From positions 88,708,846-88,772,845 of the forward strand of contig NC_061862.1 of NCBI RefSeq assembly GCF_907164915.1: DNA of 64,000 nt, in the 5' to 3' direction. Position 1 is the first letter of the stretch; each line of letters opens with the position of its first letter. The notes below the pieces were generated by a model, which worked only from the letters and a program-made list of their open reading frames with translations, was not told the DNA's origin and did not search any database. Shown here piece after piece: positions 59,944 to 64,000 of this stretch. The DNA is from Impatiens glandulifera. Lineage: Eukaryota > Streptophyta > Magnoliopsida > Ericales > Balsaminaceae. The translations under genes and the position numbers were made by a program.

Positions 59944-62900
59944 TTATATCAATTGATTAAGATTAGTAAGTCCCAAGATATTTCGAAAGTGAGAGAACTT
60001 AGCTTCCTGTAGCGGCTTTGTAAATATATCCGCTACTTGTTGTTCGGTTGAGACATATTCCAGCCGGATGTGTTTCTCCTGAACATGCTCCCGGATGAAA
60101 TGGTGTCGGATATCGATATGCTTTGTTCTTGAGTGCAACACCGGATTGTATGTAATCGCTATGGCGTTGGTGTTGTCACAGAAGATTGGAGATTCCTTGG
60201 CCTCTATCCCAAAATCCCTTAGTTGTTGTTGGATCCATAGAAGTTGTGCACAGCAGCTTTCAGCCGCTATGTACTCTGCCTCTGCGGTTGATGTTGCAAC
60301 AGATGTTTGTTTCTTGCTGCTCCAAGTTACTAACCGGTCACCCAGGAACTGACAAGTTCCACTTGTGCTCTTTCTGTCGATTTTGCATCCTGCGTAATCG
60401 GCATCTGAGTAGCTTATAAGATTGAAACTCGAGTCTTTTGGGTACCAAAGTCCCACTTCTTGAGTTCCCTTTAGATATTTTAGAATTCTTTTGGCCGCCA
60501 TATAATGAGATTGCTTTGGATTTGCTTGGAACCTTCCACACACTCCAACCGCAAACAAAATGTCAGGTCGGCTGACTGTTAGATATAGCAACGATCCGAT
60601 CATTCCTCGATAGGCTGTGATGTCAACGACTTGACCATCATCATCTTTGTCCAGCTTTACTGAAGGACTCATTGGCGTAGCCGCTTCGGCACATGTATCC
60701 ATCCCAAATTTCTTCAACAGTTCGGCTGTGTACTTCGGTTGGCTTATGAAAGTTCCGGCTTCAATCTGCTTAACCTGAAGTCCTAGAAAGAAACTCAATT
60801 ATCCCATCATACTCATTTGAAATCTATCAGTCATCATTTTCGAAAACTTGTCACATAATTTTGGATCGGTTAACCCGAATATGATATCATCAACATAAAT
60901 CTGAACAAGTAAGATTTGTTCCTTCCTTTCAAATTTGAAAAGTGTTTTGTCTACCGAACCTATTGTAAATTTGTGATCAAATAGAAATTGTGTCAAAGTG
61001 TCATACCAAGCTCTTGGAGCTTATTTCAAACTGTAAAGGGATTTATTCAGCCGGTAAACATGATTTTCGTGTTCTGGATTTTTAAAACCTGGAGGTTGGT
61101 TAACATATACCTCTTCATTTACTTTACCATTTAGAAAAGCACTCTTAACATCCATTTGAAAAACTTTGAAATTTTTGAAAGCTGCATATGCTAAAAATAT
61201 TCTGATGGCCTCAAGTCTAGCTACAGGGGCGAATGATTCTTCAAAATCAACGCCTTTTTCCTGTTTATATCCTTGAGCCACTAACCGGGCTTTGTTCCTC
61301 GTAACTAAACCGTCTTCATTGAGTTTATTTCTGAATACCCATCGTGTTCCTATAACCGGTTTGTTTTTCGGTCTAGGGACTAGGTACCAGACTTTATTTC
61401 TCTCAAACTCGTTTAATTCCTCTTGCATTGCTAAGATCCAATCTGGATCTGACAATGTTTCATCCACCTTTTTCGGCTCAATTTGTGATATGAAAGCAGA
61501 GTTTTCATAGTGATCCAAATTTTGTTGCCTAGTTCGGACGGGTGAGGATATGTTACCTATTATTAGTTCAAGAGGATGATTTTTGTTCCTTCTGAGGTTA
61601 ATCCGAGACGTATCTACCAAGCTTTCAGTTGGCTGATCAAGGTTAGACTGATCGGTAGGTTGAATAGAGTCAGACCGACCGATTTCTTCAGTAGAAACCG
61701 AAGCGTCAACTTTCTGCGGTAAGGCAGCTTGATCAGGCTGAATTTCAGCATCAACCGCTTGGTCCTTGACAAAGCGTCTAAAAACCGGAACCTCGTCTTC
61801 ATCATCAGAATAGATATTAAAATTTTCCATTCTGTTGTGAAGGTCGAAGGGTAATGCAGTGTTTCGTTCAACCGATTCATCGAAAACAACGTGTGCGGTT
61901 TCTTCAACTGTTAAAGTCCTAGTATTGTATATTCTGTAGGCTTTACTTACAGCTGAGTATCCCAACATTATTCCCTCATCGGATTTAGCATCAAAAGCGT
62001 CAAGTAATTCTTGCCGTTATTGTGAACAAAACATTTACTACCAAAAATTCGAAAATACCGTACGCTTGGAATTTGATCAAAATAAATTTCAAAAGGAGTT
62101 TTAGAAAACCGTTAGTTACTAAAGATCGATTTTGTGTATAGCAAGCGGTGTTGATAGCTTCAGCCCAAAACTTTTGAGCAATACCCGAATCAGCTATCAT
62201 TGACCTTGCGGCTTCCTTGAGAGTTCGGTTTCTTCTCTCTCAGCCAGGCCATTTTGTTGAGGAGTTCTGGCACTAGACAACTCGTGCCTAATACCGGAAT
62301 CATCAAGAAAAGTAGTTAAATTGCTGTTTATGAACTCAGTTCCTCTATCACTTCTAATTTTATTCACTCGAATTGATTTTTCATTTGTATTCTCAAAATC
62401 AATTAATCAGGTTTGGAGTTGCTTGATTTTTAGAAGCTAGAAAAATAACCCAAGTAAATTTCGAATAATCACCAATAACTACCATAGTATAATGCATGCC
62501 TCCTAAACTAGTTACTTTAACTGGACCAAACAGATCCATATGCAAGAGTTCTAAGCATCGTTCAGATTGATAATTTCCTTTACTTTTGAAAGATGATTTT
62601 ACTTGTTTGCCCATTTGACATGCATCACATACTTTATCTTTTGAAAACTTAACGTTTGGAAAACCGTGAACTAGTTCCTTGGAACAAATAAAATTAATTG
62701 TTTTGAAATTCAAGTGGTTTAACCGTTTATGCCAAAGCCAGTTTGGATCATTTTCGGCTATCATACACACAGGTTTTTCAAAATCAGTTTTCCAATCAAC
62801 TTTGTAAATGTTTCCTATTCGGTTACCGGTTAATAAAATGTCATTATCCTGGTTTTTGACTAAGCATGTGTTTTTATGAAATTCAACTTTGTAGCCCACA

Positions 62901-63160
62901 TCACACATTTGGCTTATGCTTAACAGGTTAAAACGCAATTCTTCTACTAAGAGTACATTATTTATAGACAGATTACCATGGACAATCTTACCCTTGCCCA
63001 CAGTTTTACCTTTCGAGTTGTCCCCGAATGTGATGACTGCTCCGGTTTCGTACTTGATGTCGGTTAGTAGCTCCTTGTTTCCGGTCATATGCCTTGAGCA
63101 TCCGCTGTCCAAGTACCATTCTGAATTCCTTAGCCGGTTGCTCCTCCTGACCTGCAACAA
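59944..63160 (-). pseudogene. Copia pol: protease, integrase, reverse transcriptase, RNase H (broken)
   Basis: Domains in order on the minus strand: aspartic protease (WYLDSGCSRHMTGNKELLTD near 63109), GAG-pre-integrase (WLWHKRLNHLNF, CDACQMGKQ), integrase core (LELLHMDLFGPV, then RSDRGTEF and QQNGLAE in shifted frames), reverse transcriptase ([36 protein letters not shown] near 60880), and RNase H (SDADYAGCKIDRKSTSGTCQ, AEAEYIAAES) ending at 59944. Lesions: frame loss near 62400, 62230, 62120 and 61998, TAA at 61021-61023 (after LYSLK) and TAA at 60799-60801 (after MSMMG). The element cannot make an intact polyprotein. Confidence 0.9.
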
Positions 63161-63191
63161 ACAATTATTTACACCTTTTTGGTACCCACAT

Positions 63192-64000
63192 TCAGTTGGG
63201 TCCTCGGTTGATTAGTCCATTTGGGATCCAGACTTGAATGAGTCGGATCACTTTCCCGGTATCTGTCTTTATAACATTTGGCTTAACTTCTTGGCTGTTG
63301 CTCAAGAATGCCTTATGTTGTGATGAGTTTCTTTGATGTCGAGTTTTATTAGGTTTACTTGGTTTCCGGTTGACTTTCCTTCTCTCAGGATGAAGCCATT
63401 TTTCAGATTCAGTAGGACTTACATATTTAAGCGTTTCTTCCGGTTTTAGGTCATTTTCGGTTTGTGAACTTTTGACAAATTTTATAAATGGAAGATTATT
63501 TTTCGTGAGTTTTATCCCGTTAGACTGTTTTGTTTCATTTTGTTTATTTGGTTCATAACCGATACCATACCTACACTTCAGATGTCTTTTATAGTTGCAC
63601 ATTTGTTTTACCGCTTGTCGTGATCTCTCCCACGCAGCCGTGACGTACATTGCTCGTTCATCGGTTTCGGTTACCGGTTGAACTGTCTTCTCATTATCTG
63701 AGAATAGTTCATCCGATTCATACATTTCGATTTCACATGTTTTATCATATACATTATTTATCTGTTCGGTTTTAGTTTCTACAGGGGTCGGTATGTACGC
63801 AGATATGTTTCTGAACTCAGCAACCATTTGGTTGAGTGCAGAAACTAGATCTTCTTTGGTAAACTCATCAGAAGAAAAGTCGAATACCTCTTCGTCATTT
63901 GCCATGAAGCAGGTTACTTTCTCTTCACCGTCTTCATTATCGGAGTATGCCCACTCACTTCCACCATCGGATGCAATGAGCGCTTTTTGAATCTCCTTTC
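63192..64000 (-). pseudogene. Copia gag, C-terminal part, cut by window edge
   Basis: The frame is open from the right edge (KALIASDGGSEWAYSDNEDG, then EEKVTCFMANDEEVFDFSSD) to TGA at 63192-63194. The match with the gag of the smaller element is close (EEFTKEDLVIALNDMVAEF against DEFTKEDLVSALNQMVAEF; LHPERRK; VIRLI(K/Q)VWIP). The methionine at 63905 is internal and not the start. The stop and frame change before the protease show that the gag-protease junction is broken. Confidence 0.85.

Larger units (their letters stand above)
52277..64000 (-). mobile_element. Large Copia (Sirevirus-like) retrotransposon with three extra genes, partial
   Basis: From right to left (its 5' to 3'): gag, protease, integrase, reverse transcriptase, RNase H, then genes A, B and C, three polypurine-tract repeats, and the 3' LTR ending at 52277. 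The 5' LTR and first part of gag are beyond the window. Sirevirus assignment rests on multiple polypurine tracts, the extra frames after pol, and the gag/integrase type (LHMDLFGPVKVTSLGG). The span already seen is 11.7 kb. Its left end lies inside the tRNA-like array. Several stops and frameshifts in pol mean it is not autonomous now. Confidence 0.9.

Overview
This is a gene-poor, strongly AT-rich stretch of a flowering-plant nuclear genome. Two interrupted host genes have typical plant products and introns, and most of the rest is transposon and repeat sequence. The extra open reading frames of the large Copia element resemble a family I remember from asterid (Lamiales) genomes, so an asterid eudicot is plausible but not proven.

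Layout. 1-8.3 kb: 5' two-fifths of a villin gene on the minus strand (13 coding exons plus a probable leader exon); the rest lies beyond the left edge behind an intron that holds the end of a repeat element. 9.7-11.9 kb: complete two-exon DTW-domain gene (tRNA-uridine aminocarboxypropyltransferase family), minus strand. 12-45 kb: accessory, AT-rich region. It holds minisatellites, two large foldback elements built of CACGTTTTTG-type units, a decayed hAT-type element, and a duplicated segment carrying broken fragments of two host genes: a type-A cytokinin response regulator (receiver-domain exons) and a small membrane protein resembling the MEE60 family. The two main copies of this segment lie about 18.5 kb apart. 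45-52.3 kb: a tandem array of ~310-bp units with a tRNA-like core, split by an internally deleted Copia element (46412-51219, 5-bp target duplication GGTTG).

52.3-64 kb: a larger relative of that Copia element on the minus strand, running off the right edge. It has the Sirevirus hallmarks of repeated polypurine tracts and extra frames between pol and the 3' LTR. Pol and gag are recognisable but carry stops and frameshifts. Between pol and the LTR lie three paralogous genes (A 59237-58500, B 58059-57298, C 56782-53894). Each has its own TATA box 85-120 bp upstream of its ATG, and each is broken by in-frame TAG or TAA codons. This tandem cassette of separately promoted genes inside a retrotransposon is the most unusual system seen here.

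Only villin and the DTW gene look functional. All other protein-coding material is transposon-derived or decayed.
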